Part shown: piece after piece, positions 55,938 through 64,000 of the stretch
Numbering within the stretch: position 1 is the stretch's first letter
How the letters are laid out: each line of letters starts with the position of its first letter
DNA from: Legionella sp.
GTDB taxonomy: Bacteria; Pseudomonadota; Gammaproteobacteria; Legionellales; Legionellaceae
Direction of reading: 5' to 3'
Assembly: GCA_002786165.1 (NCBI GenBank)
Contig: PEQK01000020.1
Coordinates: forward strand, 124,001-188,000
Length of the DNA: 64,000 nucleotides
Program-made: the position numbers and the translations under genes
The notes under the pieces: model-generated
Told to the model about the DNA's origin: nothing
The model's database searches: none
The model's input: only the letters and a program-made list of their open reading frames with translations

Positions 55938-55971
55938 GAAAACTACTGATATATTGGCGACAATTGTGGGA
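55938..55971 (+). promoter_or_regulatory. Shared 34-base spaced motif upstream of pilM
   Basis: GAAAAC, 10 variable bases, then TTGGCGACAATTGTGGGA, ending 73 bases before the pilM start. The same arrangement occurs before aroK (58394-58427) with 16 of 18 identical bases in the second block and the same gap. It could be a common regulator site or promoter. Confidence 0.4.
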
Positions 55972-56044
55972 GTGATATGGAAATTCACTCTGTCCAACCG
56001 CCATCCTCATTATTTGAGCGATGTTACAGCGTCCAGGAGGGCAT

Positions 56045-57046
56045 ATGCGCTGGCCACGTCTTTTATCGTCTCGAAAAACCATCTTCTTTGGACTAGATAT
56101 TACTTTTTCTAGCATAAAACTTTTAGAATTATACCGTGCAGATGATCATTATGGGGTAAAGTCTTATGGGCATTGTGACTTAGCCAACGATATCATGCAT
56201 GGGCACTTTGTACGTGATATTCCTGCGCTTGCTAAAGCCATACAACAATTGCTGTTGGATGTCGGATTATATGAACGTCCAGATGTTATCTTAGAAGCAG
56301 TCATTGCCATACCCGATGCTTGTACCATCAGTAAAACCATCTCAGTCAGCGATCGGTTGAGCGATCAAGATCTTGAGGAATTGGTTCATTTAGAACTGGA
56401 GAAATTTATCCCTGGTTCTACGGCGGATCTGTGTTTTGATTTCAAACGTTTGGGTTCTTCTTCCTCGCATGCATTACAAGAATTATTGATTGTGGCTACT
56501 CGTGTGCAACATGTACAAGATCGTTTGGACGCACTGCATCATGCGGGTTTACGTGCCAAAGTGGTTGATATCGAATCTTTCGCCATTCAACGCGCCTTTC
56601 CTTTTATAATGACTTCAGTCTCAGCGCAAGATGTGATCATGTTGCTGGACGTGGGTCATCATGTTTTGAAAGTCTATTTTTTTAAGCATGAGACGTTAGT
56701 CTTTTTTCGCGAAGAAGAGCTCAGCCATGAGCCCTATTTACCTGACACTGCTACAAGCTCTTCGGATCTGTTTTACGGAGAAAGCCTTGTCTTGCGTATC
56801 AAGCGTGCTTGTCATTTTTTTTATGCAGCTCATGCTCAAAGCGCTGAACTGACCCAAATTTTGCTAAGCGGTGATGCGGTGCATGACGATTTACTGCAAT
56901 TTATCAGCAAAAGTTTCAAGAAACCAACGTATAAGGTGAATCCTTTTACACAAATGAAGCGTGTAGATGGTGTAGATATAACTGCTTTGTTGTCGAGCGC
57001 TGCTATGTATTTGACGGCTTGTGGTTTGGCCAAACGAGGATGCTAA
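56045..57046 (+). CDS. pilM: Type IV pilus assembly protein PilM
   Basis: The 333-residue actin-like cytoplasmic protein starts at ATG 56045 behind a perfect AGGAGG-type site. It has IFFGLDITFSSIKLLEL, the first phosphate loop, VIAIPDACTISKTI, ELVHLELEKFIPG, VVDIESFAIQRAF and LLDVGHHVLKVYFF. PilM normally binds the N-terminal INLLPWR peptide of PilN. That peptide survives in the next gene, three bases away. pilO and pilP are absent. Confidence 0.9.
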   Translation: MRWPRLLSSRKTIFFGLDITFSSIKLLELYRADDHYGVKSYGHCDLANDIMHGHFVRDIPALAKAIQQLLLDVGLYERPDVILEAVIAIPDACTISKTISVSDRLSDQDLEELVHLELEKFIPGSTADLCFDFKRLGSSSSHALQELLIVATRVQHVQDRLDALHHAGLRAKVVDIESFAIQRAFPFIMTSVSAQDVIMLLDVGHHVLKVYFFKHETLVFFREEELSHEPYLPDTATSSSDLFYGESLVLRIKRACHFFYAAHAQSAELTQILLSGDAVHDDLLQFISKSFKKPTYKVNPFTQMKRVDGVDITALLSSAAMYLTACGLAKRGC

Positions 57047-57049
57047 ATC

Positions 57050-58249
57050 ATGGTTGATTTGAATTTACTGCCATGGAGAGATCGTTTATATCACAGTAAA
57101 TTGAAACGCGTTACGGGATGGTTTTTGGCTGGCATCTTGGTGTTGACGGGAATAGGTTGGGGGCTGATGCAGCATTGGCAACAACAATTGCATACACAAG
57201 TACAACGTAATCAACAATTACAACAAGAAGTACAGCATTTGCGTCACATCAGGCCTTTACAGCGTGTATTACCCTCTCCTAAATTGGAGATTCAGGCCGG
57301 TGAACGAGTACAAAAAACCAAAATGAATCGATCTTTACACATCAAAGTCGTGACTGTTCATTACGCGAAAGCACTTGATTTGGCCGCCATGATCAAAGAC
57401 AAAACCAATGGGTTATTGTCGCGTCGTGGTACGGTGACCGTTGATCCAAGGACCAATGTGTTGTGGCTGGAAGATCATGAGGAACAGTTGAAAAAATTGT
57501 TGGCGTTTATCAAACGTTTGGATATTCCTGCGCAACAAATTGTGATTGAAGCGCGTTTGGTGAATATGAATCAGGAATCAGCTCGGGATTTGGGTATACG
57601 TTTAGGTCTGATTGCCCCGAGTAAATTAGGTACAGAAAGCAATACTTTGCCTAGTAATGGGGGGCGTTTGGGTTTGGATTTGGCGGCAAAACCGCTGGAA
57701 GCCACTGCGGCATCCATAGGATTAACGGAAGCACTATGGACCACTCAGCGGTTATTAGATGTTGAGCTTTCTGCATTAGAGAGCAGAGGTAAAGCCAAAG
57801 TTATTGCCAGTCCAAGATTAGTGACGAGCAATCAAATTGCCGCGGTGATTGAATCAGGTGAAGATATTCCCTATCAAGAGTTTTCAGCTAATGGCACCAC
57901 CTCAGTGGCTTTTAAAAAAGCAGTATTACGTTTGCAAGTTATTCCACAAATTACTGCAAAGCATGAATTAATGATATCATTGGTCATCAATCAAGATGCG
58001 GATTCTGGTAAACGGGTACAAGGCGTGCCTATCATTTCTACCAAATCAATAGAAACACATATTTTGATGCGTCATGGACAAACGATTGTTTTAGGCGGTA
58101 TTTATCAGCAAGATCACAATCGCCAAAATGACCAAATTCCGTTTTTAGGCGATCTGCCTATCATCGGTGAGGTGTTTCAACGTAAGCAAATGAGAACGAG
58201 GCATGAGGCCTTATTGATCTTTATCACGCCTAGAATAGTAGGTTCGTAA
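57050..58249 (+). CDS. PilN-PilQ chimera: PilN N-terminus fused in frame to PilQ secretin
   Basis: Residues 1-70 are PilN: the PilM-binding MVDLNLLPWRDRLY, a membrane helix at about 21-40 and a coiled segment rich in Gln. From about residue 95 the protein is PilQ: VTVHYAKALDLAAMIKD, RRGTVTVDPRTNVLWL, QQIVIEARLVNMNQESARDLG, then the secretin core VIESGEDIPYQE, IVLGGIYQQ, IPFLGDLPIIGEVFQ and LLIFITPRIV. A normal pilMNOPQ operon has lost most of pilN, all of pilO and pilP, and the PilQ signal peptide, AMIN and N0 domains. The single open frame of 399 codons has no internal stop. aroK follows, as in ordinary pil loci. Confidence 0.88.
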   Translation: MVDLNLLPWRDRLYHSKLKRVTGWFLAGILVLTGIGWGLMQHWQQQLHTQVQRNQQLQQEVQHLRHIRPLQRVLPSPKLEIQAGERVQKTKMNRSLHIKVVTVHYAKALDLAAMIKDKTNGLLSRRGTVTVDPRTNVLWLEDHEEQLKKLLAFIKRLDIPAQQIVIEARLVNMNQESARDLGIRLGLIAPSKLGTESNTLPSNGGRLGLDLAAKPLEATAASIGLTEALWTTQRLLDVELSALESRGKAKVIASPRLVTSNQIAAVIESGEDIPYQEFSANGTTSVAFKKAVLRLQVIPQITAKHELMISLVINQDADSGKRVQGVPIISTKSIETHILMRHGQTIVLGGIYQQDHNRQNDQIPFLGDLPIIGEVFQRKQMRTRHEALLIFITPRIVGS

Positions 58250-58393
58250 GCGAGTGATGCGTCTATTTAAATGCATTTAAGCTTAATTATTATGTAGTTG
58301 GATCTGATGTTGTTCACTTAATGGGAATATTTAGATTCAAGTCATTACGCCAGAGGCGATATGATGTATACTTGATGGACCGCAGAAGTACTT

Positions 58394-58427
58394 GAAAACC
58401 AAATTTTAGTTGGCGACAATGGTAGGA
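58394..58427 (+). promoter_or_regulatory. Shared 34-base spaced motif upstream of aroK
   Basis: GAAAAC, 10 variable bases, TTGGCGACAATGGTAGGA, ending 69 bases before the aroK ATG. It is the partner of the site before pilM. An overlapping weak inverted repeat ACAATGG...CCATTGT (58416 onward) is also present. Confidence 0.4.
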
Positions 58428-58496
58428 CTGAGTTTTGTTCCCATTGTGGTTGAACATAGTAGTGAATATACAATTTATATGGAGTATCTAATTTAA

Positions 58497-59027
58497 ATGA
58501 GTATCGTTAAAGTACGCAATATCTTTTTAATTGGACCTATGGGCGCTGGTAAAAGTACCATTGGTCGTACTTTGGCAAAAGAGCTTAAGCTTGAATTTTA
58601 TGATTCGGATGAAGTCATTGAAGAACGCACAGGCGCTGATATTTCCTGGATTTATGATGTTGAAGGGGAAGAAGGGTACCGCCGTCGTGAACAAAAAGTG
58701 ATTGAAGAGCTGACACAAAAAACCAATATCGTTCTGGCAACAGGCGGTGGCGTGATTATGACGCCTGAAAATCGCAATGCATTGGCAGGCAGAGGTACTG
58801 TGATTTATTTGAAGACTTCTTTGCAGCAGCAATTTGAACGTACAAAACGCGATAGCACCAAACGTCCCATGTTACAAACGCCTGATTTAGAAGGGCGATT
58901 AGAAATGTTACGTGATGAGTGTGAGCCTTTTTATGAAGAATTGTCGGATGTGAGTTTTGATACAGATAAATTGACGGTCAAAGCCGTGGCAAATAATATT
59001 ATTAAATATATTTATGGAGAATCTTAG
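58497..59027 (+). CDS. aroK: Shikimate kinase
   Basis: The 176-residue kinase has the P-loop [12 protein letters not shown], the shikimate-binding [19 protein letters not shown] and the ATGGGVIM loop, followed by the lid ([12 protein letters not shown]). It phosphorylates shikimate in aromatic amino acid synthesis. It occupies the usual place after the pilus secretin, but aroB does not follow; a small membrane protein gene does. Confidence 0.96.
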   Translation: MSIVKVRNIFLIGPMGAGKSTIGRTLAKELKLEFYDSDEVIEERTGADISWIYDVEGEEGYRRREQKVIEELTQKTNIVLATGGGVIMTPENRNALAGRGTVIYLKTSLQQQFERTKRDSTKRPMLQTPDLEGRLEMLRDECEPFYEELSDVSFDTDKLTVKAVANNIIKYIYGES

Positions 59028-59040
59028 GAGAACCTAAGTG

Positions 59041-59376
59041 ATGCCTATTCAGACTCGGCGATATCATATGTTGTTGGGGGCTGTATGCTTAGTGATAGCA
59101 ACCTTGGGGTATGGTGGGTTTATGATATTCTCTAAACCCCAAGGTTCATTTCCTACCCGTACTTTTTCAAAGTCACAATCCGCAGTTGAGTTGCTTGATT
59201 TACAATTACCATCAGTGATTCCAAATCTGAATATTGCCGCAAAACAGCATTTTTTTCATAAAATAGATCTCAGACGTGCAGAAATAGTCATGGCAATTGC
59301 AGAGGATGAACCTGTAAGTGCGCTGGTACCTTTGATGGATAAAGTGTTGGTCGTACCCAAATCTTTTATTCGATGA
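59041..59376 (+). CDS. Small membrane-anchored protein of unknown function
   Basis: About 111 residues follow an ATG at 59041; a GTG at 59038 is equally plausible behind TAGGAGAACC. One hydrophobic helix (MLLGAVCLVIATLGYGGFMIF) follows a short basic start, leaving a periplasmic part of about 80 residues that ends LVPLMDKVLVVPKSFIR. I do not recognise a family. It begins about 11 bases after the aroK stop, where aroB normally lies, and is probably co-transcribed with aroK. Confidence 0.6.
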   Translation: MPIQTRRYHMLLGAVCLVIATLGYGGFMIFSKPQGSFPTRTFSKSQSAVELLDLQLPSVIPNLNIAAKQHFFHKIDLRRAEIVMAIAEDEPVSALVPLMDKVLVVPKSFIR

Positions 59377-59422
59377 TCTACATTCGGTAAACACTGAAAT
59401 AATATTTTAAGACGACGATGTT

Positions 59423-60496
59423 ATGATAAAACTATTAGCCGATGGCAGTTTACCCAATTTGGATGGGTTTTTTGGTGCACCTTTTCAAATCACTCGTTAT
59501 CATTCGCAGCAAGAATTACACCCCTTGTTATTTGAGCACGAGATCTTGCTGTGTCGGTCTACATTGCGTGTGGATGCCGAATTATTGACACACACCCGTG
59601 TCAGGTGTGTGGCCACTGCCAGTTCTGGCACTGACCATATTGATGGTGTGTATTTAAAACAGCATGATATTGCTTTGTTAGATGCCAAAGGTGCAAATGC
59701 GCGTGCTGTCGCTGATTATGTCATCACTTGTGTGGCTCAGTTACAACAGCAACACAAAATACCGGGGATGCGAGCTGGTGTCGTAGGGATGGGTGCGGTA
59801 GGTACTTTGGTGGCTGCACGCTTACGAGCGGTTGGCTTTGATGTCATGTGTTACGATCCATTGCGTGCGGCAGAAGATGCATCGTTTCAAACGTGTGATT
59901 TTCAAGCGTTATACCATTGTAATGTGATTAGTTTACATCCTAATTTACACGAAAATGCGCCTTATCCCAGTCGTCATATCATAGACGCAGATTTTTTGAC
60001 CCATCTCCAACCTCATACGGTGATCATGAATGCATCTCGTGGGCATGTGGTGGATGAGCGGGCGTTATTAACCCATGGAAAACATGTGGTCTATTGTACG
60101 GATGTCTATGTAGGCGAACCTGCTATTCATCCTGATGTACTTGCCTACGCTACGTTATGTACGCCTCATATTGCTGGACATAGTGTGGAAGCACGTCATC
60201 ATGCTTTGGCCCTCCTAAGTCAGAAAATTCATCTGTTATATGGATTACCTGGTCCGGAACTGCAAAAAAAATCTGATCACAAGATACGATCTTTAGATAA
60301 TGTCTCAGGTTGGCAAAATGCAGTATTGTCTCTATATGATCCTGAAAAAGACACGCAAGCATTGAAGCAAGCTGTCGACGTATCCAGACAATTTCTTGAG
60401 TTGCGACAATCACATCATCGCCATGATTTTATTTGTTATGAGTGCCAGGCCATTGATAATCAGTTGCAATGTGCTTTGGGTCATTTGGATGAGTAA
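59423..60496 (+). CDS. pdxB: Erythronate-4-phosphate dehydrogenase
   Basis: The 357-residue D-2-hydroxyacid dehydrogenase has LLCRSTLRVDAELL, the PdxB-type ASSGTDHID, AKGANARAVADYV, the NAD motif GVVGMGAVGTLVAARL, NASRGHVVDERALL and TPHIAGHSVEARHHA with the catalytic His. It oxidises 4-phosphoerythronate in the DXP-dependent vitamin B6 pathway. serC in this window performs the next step. It is shortened only slightly relative to the E. coli protein (378). Confidence 0.93.
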   Translation: MIKLLADGSLPNLDGFFGAPFQITRYHSQQELHPLLFEHEILLCRSTLRVDAELLTHTRVRCVATASSGTDHIDGVYLKQHDIALLDAKGANARAVADYVITCVAQLQQQHKIPGMRAGVVGMGAVGTLVAARLRAVGFDVMCYDPLRAAEDASFQTCDFQALYHCNVISLHPNLHENAPYPSRHIIDADFLTHLQPHTVIMNASRGHVVDERALLTHGKHVVYCTDVYVGEPAIHPDVLAYATLCTPHIAGHSVEARHHALALLSQKIHLLYGLPGPELQKKSDHKIRSLDNVSGWQNAVLSLYDPEKDTQALKQAVDVSRQFLELRQSHHRHDFICYECQAIDNQLQCALGHLDE

Positions 60497-60573
60497 GATG
60501 CCACTTGTCAACCAACCTGTTGTTCTGCTAGGCTTTGTAAGCAAGGGTTTATTGTTATCAAGGAGAGATTGTC

Positions 60574-60999
60574 ATGTATAAACGTGTGCTGTTGGCAACA
60601 GATTTTGATGAGGTGGGCGTTCATGCAGCGCATAAAGCCAAAAAAATTGCTGAAGAATCAGGTGCTCAGTTATTTTTGGTTCATGTCGTGGAACCCATTC
60701 CAGCCTATGCATATCCCGGATTTGCTGGGTTTGCTGAAGTTGAAATTTCAATCAAAGAACAAGCTGAACGAGAACTATCTGCGCTAGCAAAAAAACTTGA
60801 TGTGGATAAAAAACATCAATTGTTAGAATTTGGTTCTATCAAAAACGAAGTACTACGTGTTGCACATGAACATAAAATGGATTTGATTGTGACAGGCAGT
60901 CATGGAAAGCATGGATTGGCGTTGTTGTTGGGTTCAACCGCTGATGCCATTTTGCATGGCGCGCATTGTGATATATTGATTGTCCGGCCCAAACATTAA
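60574..60999 (+). CDS. Universal stress protein, UspA family
   Basis: The 141-residue cytoplasmic protein has YKRVLLATDFDEVGVHAAHKA at the start and the nucleotide-binding G-x2-G-x9-G-S motif within TGSHGKHGLALLLGSTADAI, so it is of the ATP-binding class. It is preceded by CAAGGAGAGATTGTC, a strong ribosome binding site. A hairpin terminator follows 14 bases after its stop, so the gene ends a transcript. Confidence 0.93.
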   Translation: MYKRVLLATDFDEVGVHAAHKAKKIAEESGAQLFLVHVVEPIPAYAYPGFAGFAEVEISIKEQAERELSALAKKLDVDKKHQLLEFGSIKNEVLRVAHEHKMDLIVTGSHGKHGLALLLGSTADAILHGAHCDILIVRPKH

Positions 61000-61012
61000 G
61001 TCATTCTATTAT

Positions 61013-61041
61013 CCTCGCCCCTAGGGGCGCAGGTTTTTTTT
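61013..61041 (+). terminator. Rho-independent terminator of the uspA gene
   Basis: CCT-CGCCC (61013-61020) pairs with GGGCG-c-AGG (61025-61033) around the CTAG loop with one bulged C, followed by eight T residues (61034-61041). Confidence 0.9.
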
Positions 61042-61107
61042 AAATCTTCTTTATGAAATACGTTTACTTTGCTATAAGATGTTACATTAGGAACTTTGTA
61101 TTAATAT

Positions 61108-62043
61108 ATGAAATTATTACAGAATACGACTTATGATACGGTCCTGACTCACGGTACTGTTGCAGCAATTGGTAATTTTGATGGGATTCATCGTGGTCAT
61201 CAAGCTTTGTTGTCTTCTGTTCGAGCGCTTGCCACTCAATTAAATATCCCGATGTTGGTGATTGTGTTTGAACCGCAAACACGTGAATATTTTCTAAAAG
61301 AACATTCTCCACCACGTTTAACTTCTTTGCGAAAAAAACTACAAATCTTTAAGCAATGTGGCGTGGATTATGTATGTTGTTTGCGATTTGATCGCCATAT
61401 GGCCCAAATGAGTGCCGAAGAATTTGCGCATTCATTAATTTTTTCGCGGTTACAAGTGAAGCATCTTTTTGTGGGAAGTGATTTTCGGTTTGGGTGTGAT
61501 CGACGCGGGGATATGGCTTTACTACAAGACATAGGCCGCTCTTTTCAAGCACACATTGCCTCTTACCCAGATTTTCTACTTGATGATCAACGAGTAAGTT
61601 CTACGTTGGTGCGCGAAGCCTTGCAAGCAGATCGTTTGGACGAGGCCGCTCACTTGATGGGGCGAGCTTTTACCTTATGTGGTCGTGTGATGCATGGGGA
61701 TGGACGTGCTCGTGCTTGGGGTATTCCAACGGCTAATATCAAAGTAGTACAAAGTGCGTTGCCTATAAAAGGCGTTTTTTTTGTACGGGTTATCCATCAA
61801 GACGGAAAACTATTTCAGGGGATTGCTAATATTGGGCGTCGACCTACTTTTGAAGGCACCAAAGCCGTACTTGAAGTGCATCTTTTAGAGTTTTCTGGGT
61901 CTTTATATGGACAGCGGCTAGAAGTGATTTTCTTACACAAATTACGGGATGAAATTGCATTTTCTTCCATAGATCATTTGGTGGCTCAAATCCATACTGA
62001 TATTGCTGCAGCCAAAGAGTATTTTTTACGTCGTCATCTATAG
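61108..62043 (+). CDS. ribF: Bifunctional riboflavin kinase/FAD synthetase
   Basis: The 311-residue protein has the N-terminal FMN adenylyltransferase domain (AAIGNFDGIHRGHQAL, FVGSDFRFGCDRRGD, RVSSTLVREAL). The C-terminal kinase domain carries HGDGRARAWGIPTANI, IANIGRRPTFEG and VHLLEFSGSLYGQ. It makes FMN and FAD from riboflavin. lspA follows directly, whereas ileS usually lies between ribF and lspA in gammaproteobacteria. Confidence 0.96.
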   Translation: MKLLQNTTYDTVLTHGTVAAIGNFDGIHRGHQALLSSVRALATQLNIPMLVIVFEPQTREYFLKEHSPPRLTSLRKKLQIFKQCGVDYVCCLRFDRHMAQMSAEEFAHSLIFSRLQVKHLFVGSDFRFGCDRRGDMALLQDIGRSFQAHIASYPDFLLDDQRVSSTLVREALQADRLDEAAHLMGRAFTLCGRVMHGDGRARAWGIPTANIKVVQSALPIKGVFFVRVIHQDGKLFQGIANIGRRPTFEGTKAVLEVHLLEFSGSLYGQRLEVIFLHKLRDEIAFSSIDHLVAQIHTDIAAAKEYFLRRHL

Positions 62044-62085
62044 TTGGCCTCAATTTTGAGATTTTTCTACTGTTCGGGAAACATA

Positions 62086-62580
62086 ATGAAACATTCTGAT
62101 ATGACATGTTGTATGCAAAAATGGACCTGGTTTATGGTCTGTTTGTTATTCATCGGTCTTGATCAAGCGACCAAATTATGGACTTTACATTGCCTTGACC
62201 TATACCAGTCTGTGGCTATTTTTCCGGGTTTGCATTGGACTTTGGTGTTTAATACAGGCTCTGCTTTTGGATTTTTAAGTCATAGCGGAGCATGGCCTCA
62301 GCATTTATTTACAGCATTTGGGTTGCTCATGAGCCTTGGTCTAACGTTCTGGATAGTCAAAACGCCTTTAAAAGCCACAAGGGAACTATTGGCTTTGACA
62401 TTGATTTTAAGTGGTGCTTTGGGTAATGTGATCGATCGGATTCGATTAGGCTATGTGGTGGATTTTATAGATGTGTATTATAAAACACATCATTGGCCTG
62501 TGTTCAATGTGGCAGACAGTGCCATTTGTGTAGGGGCTATCCTGCTGTTTTTTTCAACAAACAATAAAAACACCGATTAA
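62086..62580 (+). CDS. lspA: Lipoprotein signal peptidase (signal peptidase II)
   Basis: The 164-residue protein has four transmembrane helices. It carries LLFIGLDQATKLW, VFNTGSAFGFL, GNVIDRIRLGYVVDFIDVYY (first catalytic Asp) and VFNVADSAICVG (second catalytic Asp). It cleaves prolipoproteins such as BamD after lipidation. ATG 62086 follows GGGAAACATA; an upstream TTG at 62044 is less likely. Confidence 0.95.
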   Translation: MKHSDMTCCMQKWTWFMVCLLFIGLDQATKLWTLHCLDLYQSVAIFPGLHWTLVFNTGSAFGFLSHSGAWPQHLFTAFGLLMSLGLTFWIVKTPLKATRELLALTLILSGALGNVIDRIRLGYVVDFIDVYYKTHHWPVFNVADSAICVGAILLFFSTNNKNTD

Positions 62581-62627
62581 AGTCATCAACGTTCTTTACA
62601 TTACCTTTAGAGTTATGTTGCATTGTA

Positions 62628-63854
62628 TCAATGCTCGAGGTTTTGTGAATCGTCCAGTTCTCCCGACCATCTTAACCCAAAGATGGTTGTCATAGGCCCA
62701 ATCATTTCTAAGATTGCAACAGCAGGCAGAATAATGAACGATAAAAATGGATAATATTCACGTGTTAATTGCTCAGTAGTGGCCAGTAAGGCTATTGCAA
62801 CGCCTGCCATGGGTAAAAACGTGATGCCAAGTGACAATGCTTGTCGATAATTAAACTGTAAGCGTTTTTTCATGAAAACAATAGGTAAAATATAACCAAT
62901 ACCTCTTAACAGAATGAACATAAAGACAATCCAGCCCGAGCTGAGAAAGTATTCGGTATGTAATTCTGCACCCACCATCACAAATAAGATAACAATAAAA
63001 ATTTCACCTAAATATCCCAGCTCTACCTCCATCAAATATTCTTTATGATCCAGATTACACGTCAAAATACCAAACATCAGCATACTTAAGAACGGTGAGA
63101 CGTATAATAATTTGGAAACCCCTAAAACAATGACCAACATGCCAATGAGTAATATAAATTGCATGTTTTCTTTTTTACCAATAAATCGACCTAAAGTGAT
63201 CATGATGACTGATCCAATATAAGCAAGTATGATTGCGCCTATCATTTGATAAAAAGGATAGAGCCATTCAATAAGCGTTGTGTACGCAATAGACTGGTGC
63301 GTGGTCACTTGTTCAGCAATTGCGATCACCACAGCATAAGCTATAAAAGATACGATGTTATTCAAAGCAGTTAAAATCAGTGAGTAATTGATGACAGTGC
63401 CCTTGGCGTGGTATTCACTGGCTATCAATAAAGTAATTGCAGGTGATATCGAGATACCTATGGCGGCGCACAACGCTGAAACCATCCAACTGACATGAAA
63501 CAGCGGCAATCCTAGAAAAATCATTAAAAACACAATCGCACTCTGAAGAAGAGTGGTCCAGATAAGAGGGGAATGTGTACGTAGAAATTTATAATTAATT
63601 TGTAATCCCAGCTCAAACAAAATTAAGCCGATCGCGATTTCTTTAAAAACAACCGATTGCTCAATAATGCTGTTGGATAAAAACCCAGTAACTTGTGGTC
63701 CTAAGATAAAACCAAAAAAAAGATAGCCAGTCACTCGAGGAAAATAACGGGCAATATGAGCCAATTGCCCACCAATGAGACCGATGAGGAGTATCAAACC
63801 AAACGATACCAACACATTGGTTTGTAAAAAATCGTTAAAAAATCCTGGTTCCAT
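62628..63854 (-). CDS. Kef-type cation:proton antiporter (CPA2, membrane domain only)
   Basis: The 408-residue protein has about twelve transmembrane helices and the CPA2 pattern: GLIGGQLAHIARYFPRVTGY, FGFILGPQVTGFL, IGLILFELGLQINY and LLIASEYHAKGTVIN. No RCK/TrkA-N nucleotide-binding domain follows, unlike KefB/C. It probably exchanges K+ or Na+ for protons across the inner membrane. It converges on lspA. Confidence 0.85.
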   Translation of the reverse strand: MEPGFFNDFLQTNVLVSFGLILLIGLIGGQLAHIARYFPRVTGYLFFGFILGPQVTGFLSNSIIEQSVVFKEIAIGLILFELGLQINYKFLRTHSPLIWTTLLQSAIVFLMIFLGLPLFHVSWMVSALCAAIGISISPAITLLIASEYHAKGTVINYSLILTALNNIVSFIAYAVVIAIAEQVTTHQSIAYTTLIEWLYPFYQMIGAIILAYIGSVIMITLGRFIGKKENMQFILLIGMLVIVLGVSKLLYVSPFLSMLMFGILTCNLDHKEYLMEVELGYLGEIFIVILFVMVGAELHTEYFLSSGWIVFMFILLRGIGYILPIVFMKKRLQFNYRQALSLGITFLPMAGVAIALLATTEQLTREYYPFLSFIILPAVAILEMIGPMTTIFGLRWSGELDDSQNLEH

Positions 63855-63879
63855 TGTTTTCCTATGTCATGGTAGCTGA

Positions 63880-63911
63880 TGAAGCAATCCCACGTACTTT
63901 GGATTGCTTCA
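63880..63911. terminator. Perfect 11-bp hairpin at the right edge
   Basis: TGAAGCAATCC (63880-63890) pairs perfectly with GGATTGCTTCA (63901-63911) over a 10-base loop, 26 bases upstream of the antiporter start. It may end a minus-strand gene to the right of the window, or act as an operator. No T-tract is seen. Confidence 0.45.
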
Positions 63912-64000
63912 CGCTAATACTCAAAAATAAATTGCTGTAGATTATTTCATTGTAGTATGAATTTGAAAACAAACCATGGTCAAATGATTTTATAGGCTCA

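Noticed and set aside
55699-56115. 138-codon minus-strand frame opposite the secreted orphan and pilM start
   Set aside because: Composition is random-looking, and it lies antisense to two better-supported genes.

Overview
The window reads as ordinary chromosome of a gammaproteobacterium with about 40-45% G+C by eye and densely packed genes, most of them housekeeping. Several features suggest the order Legionellales (Legionella/Coxiella/Berkiella-like intracellular bacteria). gspL and gspM form a separate two-gene locus, as lspLM does in Legionella. The chromosome carries cmk-rpsA-lapA-lapB-pyrF and a pilM...aroK locus. The bd oxidase is of the CioAB type, there are several small beta-barrel outer-membrane proteins, and there are lone genes that look like host-directed effectors. 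This placement is inference; no 16S rRNA gene or Dot/Icm gene lies in the window.

Layout. 1-15.7 kb: lepB (cut by the window edge) and lepA on the minus strand; mltB; a palindromic REP-like element; gspLM; dsbB; a coupled tgt-ppi-tsaC unit; a PriC-like gene; cydAB with a tiny third subunit-like gene (10967-11089); an orphan 592-residue protein behind a near-consensus promoter; glpD and gltA. 16-28 kb: gyrA-serC-cmk, rpsA, lapAB-pyrF, a lone pseudopilin, ubiCA, ndk, rlmN. 28-30.9 kb: a GT2 and a GT39 glycosyltransferase facing each other, and an EVE-domain gene. 30.9-35.1 kb: an accessory segment ending at the 3' end of tRNA-Ser(UGA). It holds an AAA-type ATPase preceded by six TTAAGAA boxes, a transposase-like scrap, and an 812-residue protein with a PD-(D/E)xK-like core and a C-terminal SEC-C zinc motif. 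35.3-45.8 kb: bamD, rdgC, an isochorismatase-fold hydrolase and an SDR enzyme, an acidic coiled-coil orphan, a FlgM-like gene, hemL, a decayed KAS fragment, an outer-membrane protein, fabI, udk, a candidate clan-CD cysteine protease with a lysine/histidine-rich tail, and a small membrane protein. 45.8-64 kb: slt-rpe with two tandem outer-membrane proteins, phr, nadE, a SWIM/SNF2 ATPase, a secreted orphan, pilM, a PilN-PilQ fusion, aroK, pdxB, uspA, ribF, lspA and a Kef-type antiporter.

Functional threads. serC and pdxB point to DXP-dependent pyridoxal phosphate synthesis. ubiC and ubiA make the quinone head group used by the CioAB oxidase and by GlpD. mltB, slt, bamD, lapAB and the beta-barrels belong to envelope upkeep. 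GspL, GspM and the pseudopilin imply a type II secretion system whose other parts lie elsewhere. The pil locus is remodelled: pilO, pilP, most of pilN and the front of pilQ are gone, leaving one in-frame chimera.

The most unusual items are the PilN-PilQ chimera, the clan-CD-like protein, the tRNA-adjacent ATPase/nuclease-like segment with its box array, and a 34-bp spaced motif shared by the pilM and aroK upstream regions. All assignments come from reading the sequence and recalling family motifs; no database search was run.
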